Positions 34,076 to 43,407 are shown, counted from the first letter of the stretch. The stretch: 64,000 bases of DNA from Thalassospira sp. (GCF_030690045.1 NZ_JAUYHK010000005.1:1-64000); one strand, 5' to 3'. The notes: generated from the letters alone by a model not told the origin. Made by a program: numbers and translations.

Positions 34076-34942
34076 TCAGTTCCCGTCCGTCAGACGGGTA
34101 TAGGTCGATGGCCTGCGGTCGCGGAAAAACTGCCAAGTATTACGCACTTCGCGGACCATCGACATATCCATGTCATGGACAATCAGTTCATCCTGATCAC
34201 GCGATGCTTCTTTTTCAATCTGGCCACGCGGATTGACAAAATAGCTTTGCCCGTAAAATTCGCCGATATCCCACGGCATTTCACGGCCAACCCGGTTAAT
34301 CGCCCCAATATAACAGCCATTGGCGACCGCAGATGCCGGTTGTTCCAGTTTCCACAGATATTCCGACAACCCGGCCACCGTGGCCGACGGATTGACAATA
34401 TATTCCGCCCCGTTCAACGCCAGTGCACGCCAACCTTCCGGAAAATGTCGGTCGTAACAGATGTAAACACCCAACTTGCAATATTGCGTTTCAAATACCG
34501 GCCAGTTGGATGCACCGGGTTTGAAGAAAAACTTTTCCCAAAAACCGGCAACCTGCGGAATATGGGTTTTGCGGTATTTACCAAGATAACTGCCATCGGC
34601 GTCAATCACGGCGGCGGTATTGTAATAAACCCCGGTGATATCCTGTTCATAGATCGGAACGACAATGACCATTTTGTGCTTTTTGGCGAGTTCGCACATC
34701 AGTTGCGTGGTTGGGCCATCGGGAATGGCTTCGGCCGCGTCGTACCATTTTTTGTCCTGGCTCGGACAAAAATAAGGTTGCGTGAACACTTCCTGAAAAC
34801 ACAGAACCTGAACACCCTGTTTACCCGCCGCCTCGATATAGGGCAGATGGGCATCAATCATGGCCTTGCGAATTTCATCGGGTGACTGATCCGTGGTGCC
34901 TTTCAGGCCCATCTGAATCAGTCCGCCTCTCAACATCGACAT
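34076..34942 (-). CDS. pydC: beta-ureidopropionase, nitrilase (carbon-nitrogen hydrolase) family
   Basis: A 288-residue nitrilase-superfamily enzyme. The Glu-Lys-Cys triad is visible in LCFQEVFTQPYF, GKYRKTHIPQ and VYICYDRHFPEG. The segment FFKPGASNWPVF and the overall length match beta-ureidopropionase or N-carbamoylputrescine amidase. In this operon it would hydrolyse N-carbamoyl-beta-alanine to beta-alanine, CO2 and ammonia. The start at MSMLRGG has AGGAGG at ideal spacing. A second, unrelated hydrolase for the same step is encoded at 39033-40310. Confidence 0.87.
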   Translation of the reverse strand: MSMLRGGLIQMGLKGTTDQSPDEIRKAMIDAHLPYIEAAGKQGVQVLCFQEVFTQPYFCPSQDKKWYDAAEAIPDGPTTQLMCELAKKHKMVIVVPIYEQDITGVYYNTAAVIDADGSYLGKYRKTHIPQVAGFWEKFFFKPGASNWPVFETQYCKLGVYICYDRHFPEGWRALALNGAEYIVNPSATVAGLSEYLWKLEQPASAVANGCYIGAINRVGREMPWDIGEFYGQSYFVNPRGQIEKEASRDQDELIVHDMDMSMVREVRNTWQFFRDRRPSTYTRLTDGN

Positions 34943-35006
34943 GCGGAATACCTCCTGATATTTTTCGTGCCCTTGCCGTCTTGTGCCGGTCTGTGCGGGC
35001 TTGTGT

Positions 35007-35036
35007 GGCCTTTGCCCCGATCCGGGGGCAAAGGCC
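35007..35036 (-). repeat. intercistronic stem-loop between mmsA and pydC
   Basis: A perfect 12-base stem, GGCCTTTGCCCC and GGGGCAAAGGCC, with a six-base loop and no following T-run on the minus strand. A processing/stability hairpin or a weak attenuator is likely. Confidence 0.6.
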
Positions 35037-35056
35037 GAAATCGTCAAACCGTCCGG

Positions 35057-36550
35057 TCAGTTGGACGGGAAATTAAACTGCGCCCCGGCGCGAATGCCGG
35101 TCGGCCAGCGCGTGGTCACGGTTTTCAACCTGGTATAGAAATGCACGGCTTCGGGCCCGTAAATACCATGCGCCCCGAAAATCGAGCGTTTCCAGCCGCC
35201 AAAGCTGTGATAGCCAACCGGAACCGGGATCGGCACATTCACGCCGACCATCCCGACCTGAATACGATCAATGAAATTGCGAGCCGCATCACCATCGCGG
35301 GTGAAAATTGCGGTACCATTGCCATATTCATGACGGTTGATCAGATCAACCGCCGTATCGTAGCTATCCGCCCGCACAACCGACAGAACCGGACCAAAAA
35401 TTTCCTCGCGGTAAATCGTCATGTCGGGCGTCACCCGGTCAAACAGGGTCCCGCCGACGAAATAACCGTTTTCATACCCCTGAAGGCTGAACCCACGGCC
35501 ATCGACCACCAGTTCAGCCCCTTCTTTCACACCCGCATCAATATAACCCAGCACCTTTTGCTTGTGTGCGGCGGTAATCACCGGCCCCATATCGGCATCC
35601 GTATCAGTAGCCGGTCCGATTTTAAGGGCGGCAACCTTTGGGGCCAGTGCAGAAACCAGACGATTGGCAGTTTCCTCGCCAACCGGGACGGCCACGGAAA
35701 TCGCCATGCAGCGTTCGCCCGCCGATCCATAACCCGCCCCCATCAGGGCATCAACCGCCTGATCAATATCGGCATCGGGCATGATGATCATATGGTTTTT
35801 CGCCCCGCCCAGCGCCTGAACCCGCTTGCCATTGGCGGTGCCGGTTTTATAGACATATTCGGCAATCGGGGTTGACCCGACAAAGCTGATAGCCTGCACA
35901 TCAGGATGATGTAACAGACCATCCACCGCAACCTTGTCGCCATGCAACACATTGCAAACACCGTCTGGCAAACCGGCCTCTTTCAGAAGTTCCACCACCA
36001 GATTGGCCGCCGACGGATCGCGTTCGGACGGTTTGAGGATAAAGGCATTGCCACAGGCAATCGCCATCGGGATCATCCATAACGGCACCATTGCCGGAAA
36101 ATTAAACGGTGTAATCCCGGCGACAACGCCCAAAGCATGACGGTCCGAGGCGGTATCAATCGCCGGGCCGACATTGCGGCTGAAATCACCTTTCAGCAAA
36201 TGCGGAATACCACAGGCAAATTCCACAACTTCCAGGGCACGGGCCACTTCACCCAGTGCATCGGGGTGGGTTTTGCCATGTTCGGCCGAAATCGCACTGG
36301 CGATGTCATCGGCACGTAGTTCCAACAGGGCCTTATAGGCAAACATCACCCGTGCACGTTTGGCCGGGGGTACTTGCGACCAGCTTTCAAACGCGGCTTT
36401 GGCAGTTGCCACTACCGTATTGACGTCGGCCTCACAGGCCAGAACGACTTCGCCGGTTTGTTCACCGGTCGCCGGGTTATAAACGGCGGCGGTACGGGTG
36501 CTGTCGGCACTTGTATACTGGCCGCCAATGATGTGTTCAATGCGTTTCAT
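35057..36550 (-). CDS. mmsA: methylmalonate-semialdehyde/malonate-semialdehyde dehydrogenase (CoA-acylating)
   Basis: A 497-residue aldehyde dehydrogenase of the MMSDH clade. Signatures are ITPFNFPAMVPLWMIPMA, SFVGSTPIAEYVY, VQALGGAKNHMIIMPDAD (GAKNH replaces the general-base LELGG motif) and YGSAGERCMAISVAV with the catalytic Cys. It converts malonate semialdehyde to acetyl-CoA and methylmalonate semialdehyde to propionyl-CoA, the last step after beta-alanine or beta-aminoisobutyrate transamination. It starts 13 bases after the transaminase stop. Confidence 0.92.
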   Translation of the reverse strand: MKRIEHIIGGQYTSADSTRTAAVYNPATGEQTGEVVLACEADVNTVVATAKAAFESWSQVPPAKRARVMFAYKALLELRADDIASAISAEHGKTHPDALGEVARALEVVEFACGIPHLLKGDFSRNVGPAIDTASDRHALGVVAGITPFNFPAMVPLWMIPMAIACGNAFILKPSERDPSAANLVVELLKEAGLPDGVCNVLHGDKVAVDGLLHHPDVQAISFVGSTPIAEYVYKTGTANGKRVQALGGAKNHMIIMPDADIDQAVDALMGAGYGSAGERCMAISVAVPVGEETANRLVSALAPKVAALKIGPATDTDADMGPVITAAHKQKVLGYIDAGVKEGAELVVDGRGFSLQGYENGYFVGGTLFDRVTPDMTIYREEIFGPVLSVVRADSYDTAVDLINRHEYGNGTAIFTRDGDAARNFIDRIQVGMVGVNVPIPVPVGYHSFGGWKRSIFGAHGIYGPEAVHFYTRLKTVTTRWPTGIRAGAQFNFPSN

Positions 36551-36563
36551 AAATCATGTCGCC

Positions 36564-37895
36564 TTAGTCAAGATGGGTCAGAACATCGCGCAGCGTGCCA
36601 AACAACTGGTCGATATGGGATTTTTCAATGATCAGCGGCGGCGACAACGCAATGATATCGCCGGTGGTGCGGATCAGAACGCCTTTTTCAAAGGCCTTCA
36701 AAAAGGCGCTAAAGGCGCGTTTGGTCGGCTGCCCTTCAATGCCTTCCAGTTCAATAGCGCCGATCAGGCCCAGATTGCGGATATCCTTGACATGCGGCAC
36801 GTCTTTCAGGCTGTGCACCGCGTCTTCCCAATACTGGCCCAGTTCCTGCCCCTTGGTATAAAGACCTTCTTCCTCGTAGGTCTCCAGCGTCGCCAGACCG
36901 GCCGCACAGGCCACCGGATTGCCTGAATAGGTATAGCCGTGAAACAGCTCTATCATGTTTTCCGGGCCGGTCATAAAGGCATCATGAATGGCATCGGTGG
37001 CAAACACCGCCCCCATCGGAATCGTCCCATTGGTCAGCCCCTTGGCCGTTGTGACCAGATCGGGCTGGACGCCGAAATAATCAACGGCAAACGGCATGCC
37101 AAGGCGGCCAAAGCCGGTAATAACCTCATCAAAAATCAGCAAGATGCCATGTTTGGTACAGATATCGCGCAGGCGCTGCAAATAACCCTGCGGCGGGATC
37201 AGAACCCCGGTCGATCCGGCAACCGGTTCAACAATGACCGCCGCGATGGTTGATGGATCATGCAGTACGCAGACTTTTTCCAGATCATCGGCAAATTCGG
37301 CACCGTGCGCCGGAATGCCACGGGTGAAACTGTTGCGGTCCGGATCGTGGGTATGACGGATATGATCCACCCCGCCCAGCATCTGACCATACATTTTGCG
37401 GTTGCCCGAAATGCCACCAACCGAGATACCACCAAAATTAACCCCGTGATAACCGCGTTCGCGACCAATCAGGCGGGTCCGTTGCCCCTCGCCGCGCACC
37501 CGATGATAGGCCAGCGCGATTTTCAGCGCGGTTTCAACCGATTCCGATCCACTATTGGTATAGAAAACATGGTTCAGATCGCCCGGCATCAATTGTGCCA
37601 GACGGCTAGCCAGTTCAAACGCTTTGGGATGGCCCATCTGGAATGCCGGGGCATAATCCAGTTCGTCCATCTGTTCCTTGACCGCTTCGACAATTTTCGG
37701 GCGCTTGTGGCCGGCATTGCAGCACCACAAACCGGCGGTACCGTCCAAAATGTCGCGGCCATCGTCGGTTTTGTAATACATGCCTTCGGCCGAAACCAGC
37801 ATGCGTGGGGCCTGTTTGAATTGCCGGTTGGCAGTAAACGGCATCCAGAAGGCAGACAAATCATTGGGGCGGCGGTTTTTGGTGGTGGCGGTCAT
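36564..37895 (-). CDS. beta-alanine--pyruvate transaminase (class III aminotransferase)
   Basis: A 443-residue PLP enzyme. The opening DLSAFWMPFTANRQFK is typical of omega-amino acid:pyruvate aminotransferases. FYTNSGSESVETALKIA, LIFDEVITGFGRLG and the PLP lysine in VTTAKGLTNGTIPMGAV are visible. It would convert beta-alanine plus pyruvate to malonate semialdehyde plus alanine. It is the first gene of the catabolic/transport operon that runs down to hydA. Confidence 0.9.
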   Translation of the reverse strand: MTATTKNRRPNDLSAFWMPFTANRQFKQAPRMLVSAEGMYYKTDDGRDILDGTAGLWCCNAGHKRPKIVEAVKEQMDELDYAPAFQMGHPKAFELASRLAQLMPGDLNHVFYTNSGSESVETALKIALAYHRVRGEGQRTRLIGRERGYHGVNFGGISVGGISGNRKMYGQMLGGVDHIRHTHDPDRNSFTRGIPAHGAEFADDLEKVCVLHDPSTIAAVIVEPVAGSTGVLIPPQGYLQRLRDICTKHGILLIFDEVITGFGRLGMPFAVDYFGVQPDLVTTAKGLTNGTIPMGAVFATDAIHDAFMTGPENMIELFHGYTYSGNPVACAAGLATLETYEEEGLYTKGQELGQYWEDAVHSLKDVPHVKDIRNLGLIGAIELEGIEGQPTKRAFSAFLKAFEKGVLIRTTGDIIALSPPLIIEKSHIDQLFGTLRDVLTHLD

Positions 37896-38327
37896 TTTCT
37901 TTCAGGTCTCCCGAACCTTTTTGACATCCCGGGCATCAATCCATACCCATCTTCTTTTCCACGCCATCATCCGGGACCCGACAGGCGCAGGCAAGGCCAA
38001 TCGCCATGCCACGCCGCAAACAGGTCCACGCCCTAATGATGGCGCACAAAAAATCGTTAGCACGGGCCACAGCCCCTGCACTAGCGGTTTGATGCTAAAC
38101 GGATTCCCGTTGCACTCTCTGATTAGAACTTCCCATTCAGGCGATCCCTGTTTTTTGTTTACCATGCTGCGATTCTGGTTATGTTTTGCCCGGCGAACAC
38201 CGTTGGGGTGTTCTTTCGGGTGCGCAGTCACGATTATTTTAAACTTGCTTTTTAGCACTTAAAGTAGAGATTATTTTAACCTGACCAAACGGTCAAGATA
38301 AATGACTCCCAACATCAGGGCGAGGCA
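37896..38327. other. divergent intergenic region between transaminase and rutR-like gene
   Basis: These 432 bases contain the promoters of the pyrimidine operon (minus) and the TetR-type regulator (plus). The only element I can name is the RutR-like palindrome at 38281-38296, close to the regulator start. No gene is supported; short open frames here are antisense noise. Confidence 0.5.
38281..38296. promoter_or_regulatory. RutR-like operator upstream of the regulator gene
   Basis: CTGACCAAACGGTCAA matches the E. coli RutR consensus TTGACCA-NN-TGGTCAA at 12 of 14 defined positions. It lies 31 bases before the regulator ATG, consistent with autoregulation. A second copy sits at 43230-43245 in front of preT. 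Confidence 0.65.
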
Positions 38328-38969
38328 ATGACAGCAACACACCGACAGGCCAATGGCGCACACAAGGCCGCGATCCGGCAGGAAAACGAACATCTGATTC
38401 TTGCCGCTGCCGAACGGGTTTTCGCCGATTACGGTTTCAAGGGAGCGACCACCGCCCGCATCGCCGAAATCGCCGATGTGCCCAAGGCCAATGTCCATTA
38501 TTATTTCAGCACCAAGGAAATGCTGTATCGCCGGATTATGGAGGATGTCTGTTCACACTGGCTGGATGCGGCCATGACCTTTGACAACAGCGCCAATCCC
38601 GCCGAGGTCTTGCGCGGTTATATCGAGGCCAAAATGGATTTATCGCGCGCCCGCCCGCATGGCTCGCGCATCTGGGCTCATGAAATCATTCGTGGCGCAA
38701 AATTTTCATCCGATTACATCTCGACCACAGTCAAAAGCTGGCTCGACAGCCGGGTAGTTGTCCTTAATCGCTGGATCTCCGAAGGCAAGATGGATGCAGT
38801 TGAACCCTACAGCCTGATGTATATGATTTTCGCCACCACCCAGCATTACGCCGACTTTGCCCGCCAGATCGAAATCTTCAACAATGACGCCCCGCTGTCT
38901 GACGCACAATTTGCCGAGGCAAAGGAAAATGTCGTGCGGATTATCCTCAAAGGTGTTGGACTTTCCTGA
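38328..38969 (+). CDS. rutR: TetR family regulator of pyrimidine catabolism (RutR-like)
   Basis: A 213-residue regulator. An N-terminal helix-turn-helix (about residues 22-70: ILAAAERVFADYGFKGATTARIA, then KANVHYYFSTKEMLYRRI) is followed by a ligand domain resembling the YcdC/RutR C-terminal family (GSRIWAHEIIRGA, about residues 105-117). RutR of E. coli senses uracil/thymine and represses pyrimidine genes. Here it sits between the two halves of the reductive pyrimidine pathway, and RutR-like palindromes lie in front of it and of preT. Assignment to RutR rather than another TetR protein rests on this combination. Confidence 0.8.
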   Translation: MTATHRQANGAHKAAIRQENEHLILAAAERVFADYGFKGATTARIAEIADVPKANVHYYFSTKEMLYRRIMEDVCSHWLDAAMTFDNSANPAEVLRGYIEAKMDLSRARPHGSRIWAHEIIRGAKFSSDYISTTVKSWLDSRVVVLNRWISEGKMDAVEPYSLMYMIFATTQHYADFARQIEIFNNDAPLSDAQFAEAKENVVRIILKGVGLS

Positions 38970-38979
38970 TCACCTTGGA

Positions 38980-39006
38980 CAAAAAACGGGCCGGTTGCCC
39001 GGCCCG
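38980..39006 (-). terminator. rho-independent terminator of the preT-preA operon
   Basis: On the minus strand CGGGCCGG-GCAA-CCGGCCCG is followed by TTTTTTG. It lies about 25 bases after the stop of the M20-family hydrolase gene. Confidence 0.85.
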
Positions 39007-39032
39007 AAGTCTTGAGGTGTTGTGGAGGAAGA

Positions 39033-40310
39033 TTACCCGGCGGATTTTTGCAGCACGGTTTCATCGGCCTTGGCCAGAACCGCATGCAGTAACACCTGCC
39101 CGCCTGCATCCGACCAGTGTTTGTGGACTTCTTCGATTTCATTATGGCTGATGCCATCAACACAGGGGATAAAGATCATTGCGGTCGGGCAGACCTGTGC
39201 CAGATAGCAGGCATCATGACCAGCACCCGATACAATGTCGCGGGCCGAAAACCCGCCGATTTCCACACCACACCGCACCGCTTCAACACAGGAAGCATCA
39301 AACGGCACCGGCGCATAATAAAAAATCTGATCCAACGTGCATTCAAGGCCGATTTCCGATGTCACACGTTCCACCTCGCGGCGTAATTCCGCATCCATAT
39401 CGGCCAGAACGGCATCATCGGGATGACGGAAATCAACGGTGAAAAACACCCGGCCGGGAATGACATTCCGCGAATTGGGATGGATTTGCATCATGCCGAC
39501 CGTCGCACAGGCCAGCGGCCGTTTCAGGCCGATCTTATTGACGATATCAATAATCCGCGCCGCCCCCAAAAGCGCATCCTTGCGCGATTGCATCGGGGTC
39601 GGTCCGGCATGGGCTTCGACCCCGATCAGGGTGATTTCATACCAGCGTTGACCTTGGGCATCGGTGACAATGCCGATATCCTTGCCTTCATCTTCAAGAA
39701 TCGGCCCCTGTTCGATATGAGCTTCGAAATAGGCCGCCATCGGATGGGCGTTTATCGTCGGTTCGTCATCCCCCAGATAGCCGATCCGCGCCAGTTCCTG
39801 CCCCATGGTCTTGCCATCGATATCGGCACGGGAATGACCGTATTCCAGGTCAAACACCTTGGCAAACACGCCCGATGCCACCATCGCCGGGGCAAAGCGC
39901 GATCCTTCCTCGTTGGTCCAGCACACGACCTCAAGCGGAGCTTCAGTTTCGTATTTGGCTTCATTAAGGGTGCGGATCACTTCCAGCCCAGCCAGAACAC
40001 CATAAACCCCATCATATTTGCCCCCGGTGGGCTGGCTATCAAGGTGGCTTCCCATCACAACCGGCGGCAGATCGGCTTTTTTGCCTTCGCGCCGGGCAAA
40101 GATATTGCCCATTTTGTCGATGCGGATCGAACAACCTTCTGCCTTGCACCATGCAATAAACAAATCGCGGCTTTCGCGATCCAGATCGGTCAGGGCCAAC
40201 CGGCACACACCGTCCTTGGCGGTTTTACCGATTTTTGCCATTTCCATCAGGCTATCCCATAACCGGTCGCCATTGATCGACAGATTGCGGACGTGCGACT
40301 GAACAGTCAT
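39033..40310 (-). CDS. Zn-dependent N-carbamoyl-beta-alanine/N-carbamoyl-amino-acid amidohydrolase (M20 family)
   Basis: A 425-residue dinuclear-zinc hydrolase of the allantoate amidohydrolase/hydantoin-utilisation group. Metal and catalytic residues are visible in MGSHLDSQPTGGKYDGVYG, WTNEEGSRFAPAM, EAHIEQGPILED and GISHNEIEEV, with GVEAHAGPTPM in the dimerisation lid. It would hydrolyse N-carbamoyl-beta-alanine or N-carbamoyl-beta-aminoisobutyrate. It is third in the operon preT-preA-hydrolase. The same chemical step could be done by the nitrilase-type enzyme at 34076-34942; the two may divide uracil and thymine products. Confidence 0.88.
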   Translation of the reverse strand: MTVQSHVRNLSINGDRLWDSLMEMAKIGKTAKDGVCRLALTDLDRESRDLFIAWCKAEGCSIRIDKMGNIFARREGKKADLPPVVMGSHLDSQPTGGKYDGVYGVLAGLEVIRTLNEAKYETEAPLEVVCWTNEEGSRFAPAMVASGVFAKVFDLEYGHSRADIDGKTMGQELARIGYLGDDEPTINAHPMAAYFEAHIEQGPILEDEGKDIGIVTDAQGQRWYEITLIGVEAHAGPTPMQSRKDALLGAARIIDIVNKIGLKRPLACATVGMMQIHPNSRNVIPGRVFFTVDFRHPDDAVLADMDAELRREVERVTSEIGLECTLDQIFYYAPVPFDASCVEAVRCGVEIGGFSARDIVSGAGHDACYLAQVCPTAMIFIPCVDGISHNEIEEVHKHWSDAGGQVLLHAVLAKADETVLQKSAG

Positions 40311-40331
40311 TTAAATCTTCCTTTCAACGGA

Positions 40332-41609
40332 TTACTCAGCGGCATGGCGCATCGGGTTCAACGGATGTTCCGGCCAGGTCATATAGGGTTTGTCCGTCTT
40401 GACCGGTTCCATCGTGATACAATCGGGCACCGGACAAATGTGGTAACACAAGTTGCACCCCACACATTCCTCGTCGATCACCACAAATTCACGATGGCCG
40501 TCTTCCTTGACATTCATCGCAATCGCCTGATGCGAGGTATCCTCGCACGCAATATGGCATCGACCGCACTCGATACAATTATCGGGATTGATCACCGCCT
40601 TGGTATCGAAATTCATGTTCAGTTCGTTCCAGTTCGCCACCTGCGGTACCGCTGCCCGGGTGAATTGTTCGACACTGGTGTAACCCTTGTCGTCCATCCA
40701 CTGGCTCATACCGTCGATCAAATCATCGACCACGCGGAACCCGTAAATCATTGCCGCCGTACAAACCTGCACCGCGTTCGATCCCAGCGCCATGAATTCA
40801 ACCGCATCTTTCCAGGTGGTGATGCCGCCAATACCGGAAATTTCAAGCGCCTGCGTTTCCGGCGTGCGGGCGATTTCGGCCACCATATTCAGCGCAATCG
40901 GCTTGACCGCCGACCCGCAATAACCGCCATGCGTACCCTTGCCATCAACCATCGGCTCGGGCGTCATGCTGTCCAGATCAACCGAAATGATCGAATTGAC
41001 GGTATTGATCAGCGACACGGCATCCGCCCCGCCCTTAAGCGCGGCCTCGGCCGACCACAGGATATTGGTGATGTTGGGTGTCAGTTTGGTAAAGACCGGA
41101 ATATCGACCGCATCCTTGACCCAGCGGGTAACCTGTTCGACCATTTCCGGCACCTGACCAATCGCCGATCCCATGCCGCGTTCGCACATGCCATGCGGGC
41201 AGCCTAGGTTCAGTTCAAGGCCATGCACACCACTTTCGGCGATTTGCTGGGCCAAATCTTTCCATGCCCGTTCTTCAATCGGTGCCATCATCGACCCGAT
41301 AATGACATGATCGGGCCATTCCTTGCGGCATTCGCGAATTTCGGCAAGATTGACCGACAATGGCCGGTCTGAAATCAGTTCGATATTGTTTATGCCCAGC
41401 AATCGGCGGTTCTGATCGTGATGCGCGCCATAGCGCGACGAGACATTGACCACCGGTGGATCAATGCCCAGCGTCTTCCACACCACGCCCCCCCATCCTG
41501 CCTGAAAGGCGCGGACAACATTGTATTTCTTGTCCGTTGGCGGCGCAGATGCCAGCCAGAATGGGTTTAATGAATGGATACCGGCAATTTTACAGCTCAG
41601 ATCAGCCAT
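40332..41609 (-). CDS. preA: NAD-dependent dihydropyrimidine dehydrogenase subunit PreA
   Basis: A 425-residue FMN/iron-sulfur protein. The FMN barrel carries NLGCPHGMCERGMG with the active-site Cys. The C-terminus has two 4Fe-4S clusters: DNCIECGRCHIACEDT and EECVGCNLCYHICPVPDC. With PreT it reduces uracil or thymine to the 5,6-dihydro compound using NADH. It lies 18 bases after preT in the same operon and 21 bases before the M20-family hydrolase. Confidence 0.93.
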   Translation of the reverse strand: MADLSCKIAGIHSLNPFWLASAPPTDKKYNVVRAFQAGWGGVVWKTLGIDPPVVNVSSRYGAHHDQNRRLLGINNIELISDRPLSVNLAEIRECRKEWPDHVIIGSMMAPIEERAWKDLAQQIAESGVHGLELNLGCPHGMCERGMGSAIGQVPEMVEQVTRWVKDAVDIPVFTKLTPNITNILWSAEAALKGGADAVSLINTVNSIISVDLDSMTPEPMVDGKGTHGGYCGSAVKPIALNMVAEIARTPETQALEISGIGGITTWKDAVEFMALGSNAVQVCTAAMIYGFRVVDDLIDGMSQWMDDKGYTSVEQFTRAAVPQVANWNELNMNFDTKAVINPDNCIECGRCHIACEDTSHQAIAMNVKEDGHREFVVIDEECVGCNLCYHICPVPDCITMEPVKTDKPYMTWPEHPLNPMRHAAE

Positions 41610-41627
41610 GGTCTCTCTCCCTCTGGC

Positions 41628-42974
41628 TCAGGCGTTTTTCAAAAAGGCATCAATGGCGTGGGCGGCACATTTTCCATCCTCAACCGCCTGAACGGTCAAA
41701 TCCTCGCCGCTTTTGATGCAATCGCCCCCGGCAAAAATCCCCGGTGCTGTCGTCTGGTAATTTTCATCAACCACGATCTTGCCCCCGGCAATTTCCATAC
41801 CGGCCAGATCGTCTGTTTTGATTTTCTGGCCGATGGCTTTCAGGATTTGATCCGCCCGGATTTCAAATGTCTCGCCGGTGCCGGTCAATTTGCCATCGCG
41901 CAATTCGGTTTTTTCAAACGCCATACCGATCAGTTTGCCATTAGCCTTGATCGCCACGGGCATCGCCCAGTAACGGACAATCACCCCGTTGATTTTTGCC
42001 AGTTCCTGCTCAAACTCGGTCGCCGACATATGTTCGGGCCCCCGGCGATAAACCAGGGTGACTTCTTCGGCACCAAGGCGTTTGGCCTGCACAGCGGCAT
42101 CAATCGCGGTATTGCCACCGCCGATCACAATCACATTATTCCCCACCGGCATGTTGGATTTCGGCTCGGTCTGACGCAATTGTTCGATAAAGCGGATCGC
42201 ATCATCGATACCATCAAAACTTTCACCCGGCAGGCCAAGATCATTGCTGGCGCCAAGACCCACCCCGACAAAGACCGCGTCATAGCTATCACGCAGCGAT
42301 TGCAGGTTCAGATCACGGCCCAGTGCCTTGCCATGTTCGATACGAATGCCGCCAATGCCCAGCAGGAATTCCACTTCGCGCTGCGCAAAATCATCGGTCA
42401 TTTTATAGGCAGCAAGACCATATTCATTCAGCCCGCCCGCTTTGGGTCTGGATTCAAAAATCGTCACATCATGGCCCAGCATGGCCGCCCGGTGCGCACA
42501 GGACAACCCGGCAGGACCGGCTCCGACCACGGCAATCTGTTTGCCGCTCAGCGCCGCACGTTTGAACGGATGGGGCAAATCGGTGCGTGCCATACGATGA
42601 TCAACGGCATAGCGTTGCAAACTGCCGATTTCAACGGCGGTATCTTCGGCCACATTGCGCACACAGGCCTGTTCGCACAACACCTCGGTCGGACAGGCAC
42701 GCGCACAGGTGCCACCCAGAATATTGGCCGACAAAATGGTTTTGGCGGCCCCATCGGGGTTGCCGGTGCTGATTTTGCGGATGAAAGACGGAATATCGAT
42801 GGATGTCGGGCATGCCGTAACGCAGGGCGCATCATAGCAATACAGGCACCGGTTGCTTTCGGCCATGGCCTGAAGGGTGGAATAAGGCGGATGCAGATCA
42901 GAAAAATTGTTTCCGACCTCAACCGGTGTCATCGAACCGGCACTTGATGCGGGCTTGGCCTGCAAAATCGTCAT
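41628..42974 (-). CDS. preT: NAD-dependent dihydropyrimidine dehydrogenase subunit PreT
   Basis: A 448-residue flavoprotein of the glutamate-synthase small-subunit type. N-terminal Cys motifs CLYCYDAPCVTACPTSIDI and GGTCARACPTEVLCEQACVR bind iron-sulfur clusters. They are followed by an FAD motif (VVGAGPAGLSCAHRAAMLGH) and an NAD(P) motif (VIGGGNTAIDAAVQAKRLGA). It passes electrons from NADH to PreA. The start is at MTILQAKP with AGGGAGA upstream; 19 further codons were excluded. A RutR-like operator lies about 255 bases upstream, in the divergent intergenic region. Confidence 0.92.
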   Translation of the reverse strand: MTILQAKPASSAGSMTPVEVGNNFSDLHPPYSTLQAMAESNRCLYCYDAPCVTACPTSIDIPSFIRKISTGNPDGAAKTILSANILGGTCARACPTEVLCEQACVRNVAEDTAVEIGSLQRYAVDHRMARTDLPHPFKRAALSGKQIAVVGAGPAGLSCAHRAAMLGHDVTIFESRPKAGGLNEYGLAAYKMTDDFAQREVEFLLGIGGIRIEHGKALGRDLNLQSLRDSYDAVFVGVGLGASNDLGLPGESFDGIDDAIRFIEQLRQTEPKSNMPVGNNVIVIGGGNTAIDAAVQAKRLGAEEVTLVYRRGPEHMSATEFEQELAKINGVIVRYWAMPVAIKANGKLIGMAFEKTELRDGKLTGTGETFEIRADQILKAIGQKIKTDDLAGMEIAGGKIVVDENYQTTAPGIFAGGDCIKSGEDLTVQAVEDGKCAAHAIDAFLKNA

Positions 42975-43407
42975 GGTGTGTCTCCCTGCCGTTAAGGCGT
43001 CCTCTCCTGCGTCAGCGAGAGACACGGGCAAATCATGAACAGATTGGCGGCGTTCGCAGGCGGGAAAGCCCGTCCGACCCGATCCATTACATCATCTGCA
43101 TTCCTGGCGTTTCACGATGTCGCCTTGCGGTCGTCCATCGCTTCCCTTTTTTGACTGCCGCGCCTTTGTATCGTTAAGGTTGATTGCGCGTACAGCAGCC
43201 TCTCTCTGACCGTTACAGGATGATCATTCCTGATCATTTGGTCAAGATTAATTTTATGGCCTTTGGATACAGGCAAAGCTGCCCTGCAAGGCCCGATCTT
43301 TGCAAGACCGGCAAAATATGCGATTTTATCGTCATGGTTTGCGCATTTATGATATGAGGCGCACCAAAGAGATTTCCCGTAGCACGCCAGATAAAAGACC
43401 CAAAGTG
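42975..43407. other. divergent intergenic region between preT and the U32 gene
   Basis: These 433 bases hold two divergent promoters. The clearest element is the RutR-like palindrome at 43230-43245. I see no RNA gene or supported open frame. Confidence 0.5.
43230..43245. promoter_or_regulatory. RutR-like operator upstream of preT
   Basis: CTGATCATTTGGTCAA matches TTGACCA-NN-TGGTCAA at 12 of 14 defined positions. It shares the 3' flank GGTCAAGAT with the site before the regulator gene. It probably controls the preT-preA-hydrolase operon. Confidence 0.6.

Noticed and set aside
41574..42947. 457-residue open frame antisense to preT
   Set aside because: preT has iron-sulfur, FAD and NAD(P) motifs in the expected order; the antisense product resembles nothing.
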